A stretch of 64,000 bases of DNA. It comes from Clarkia xantiana subsp. parviflora (lineage: Eukaryota > Streptophyta > Magnoliopsida > Myrtales > Onagraceae). A model generated the notes under the pieces. It saw only the letters and a list, made by a program, of their open reading frames with translations, was not told the DNA's origin and made no database searches. The DNA lies in the NCBI GenBank assembly GCA_036873135.1, contig JAPTYO010000022.1, positions 6,849,785-6,913,784 of the forward strand. The letters run 5' to 3'. A program made the position numbers and the translations under genes. Of this stretch, positions 63,951 to 64,000 are shown one piece after another (the stretch's first letter is position 1; every line of letters begins with the position of its first letter).

Positions 63951-64000
63951 TATGGAGACGGTACGGAGGGAACGGCTGGATGGGCTTGATCTGCACCGTT

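Larger units (their letters stand above)
53632..64000 (+). mobile_element. Tat-6: nearly intact Tat element, 3' end beyond window
   Basis: Begins TGATGGGTTCCGATG after GTTAC (53627-53631, possible duplication). It has a 5' LTR, PBS, gag-pol in a single frame with two stops, a diverged tandem array and a four-exon antisense gene. The 3' LTR lies past 64000, so age cannot be estimated. It is the most divergent of the TGATGGGTT group here (LTR and antisense gene). Confidence 0.93.

Overview
The window is repeat-dense, flowering-plant-type DNA made almost entirely of LTR retrotransposons nested in one another. I find no convincing host gene, tRNA, rRNA or CRISPR array. The plant assignment rests on Tat-lineage Ty3/Gypsy pol proteins (a second, archaeal-type RNase H before integrase), an Ogre-like primer-binding site, a plant-type Copia element and plant-like introns. 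The species cannot be named.

Layout (names are local labels). (1) A minus-strand Ty1/Copia element occupies 1-2228 and 18540-19528. Its gag is split by (2) Tat-1 (2229-18539, target duplication TTAAC). Tat-1 is split by (3) TatN-2 (6086-16538, AGCGG), a distinct family with Gag, protease and a second Gag-like module but no reverse transcriptase or integrase. (4) From 19529 to 53631 lies AT-rich repetitive DNA that is probably an old minus-strand Ogre-like element (PBS at 52091-52108, long LTR from 52112). It was hit by Tat-3 (21388-29431, CTTTT), by Tat-4 (30412-50556, CACAT), which itself contains Tat-5 (36126-45222, ATCAG), and by a 486-bp foldback/MITE element (51288-51773). (5) Tat-6 (53632 to beyond the window end) has lost only two codons of its gag-pol frame to stops.

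The Tat elements share one plan: LTR, PBS beginning TGGCGCCGT, gag with a C-x2-H-x4-H-x4-C knuckle and an arginine-serine tract, protease, RT, RNase H, archaeal-type RNase H and integrase in one frame. A short-period tandem array follows, then an antisense gene, then the 3' LTR. The antisense gene has its own minus-strand TATA box and small introns whose phases chain correctly. It encodes a conserved N-terminal domain plus a coiled-coil C-terminal part. TatN-2 carries a divergent copy that is open along its whole spliced length.

LTR differences counted by eye (Tat-1 about 4 percent over the short stretch available, Tat-4 and Tat-5 nearly 3 percent, TatN-2 under 2 percent, Tat-3 about 1 percent) agree with the nesting order. 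Most copies are damaged in complementary ways. Tat-3 has an open pol but almost no gag. TatN-2 has gag and the antisense gene but no pol. Tat-4 keeps one frame with eleven stops. This pattern suggests mobilisation in trans, which is inference.
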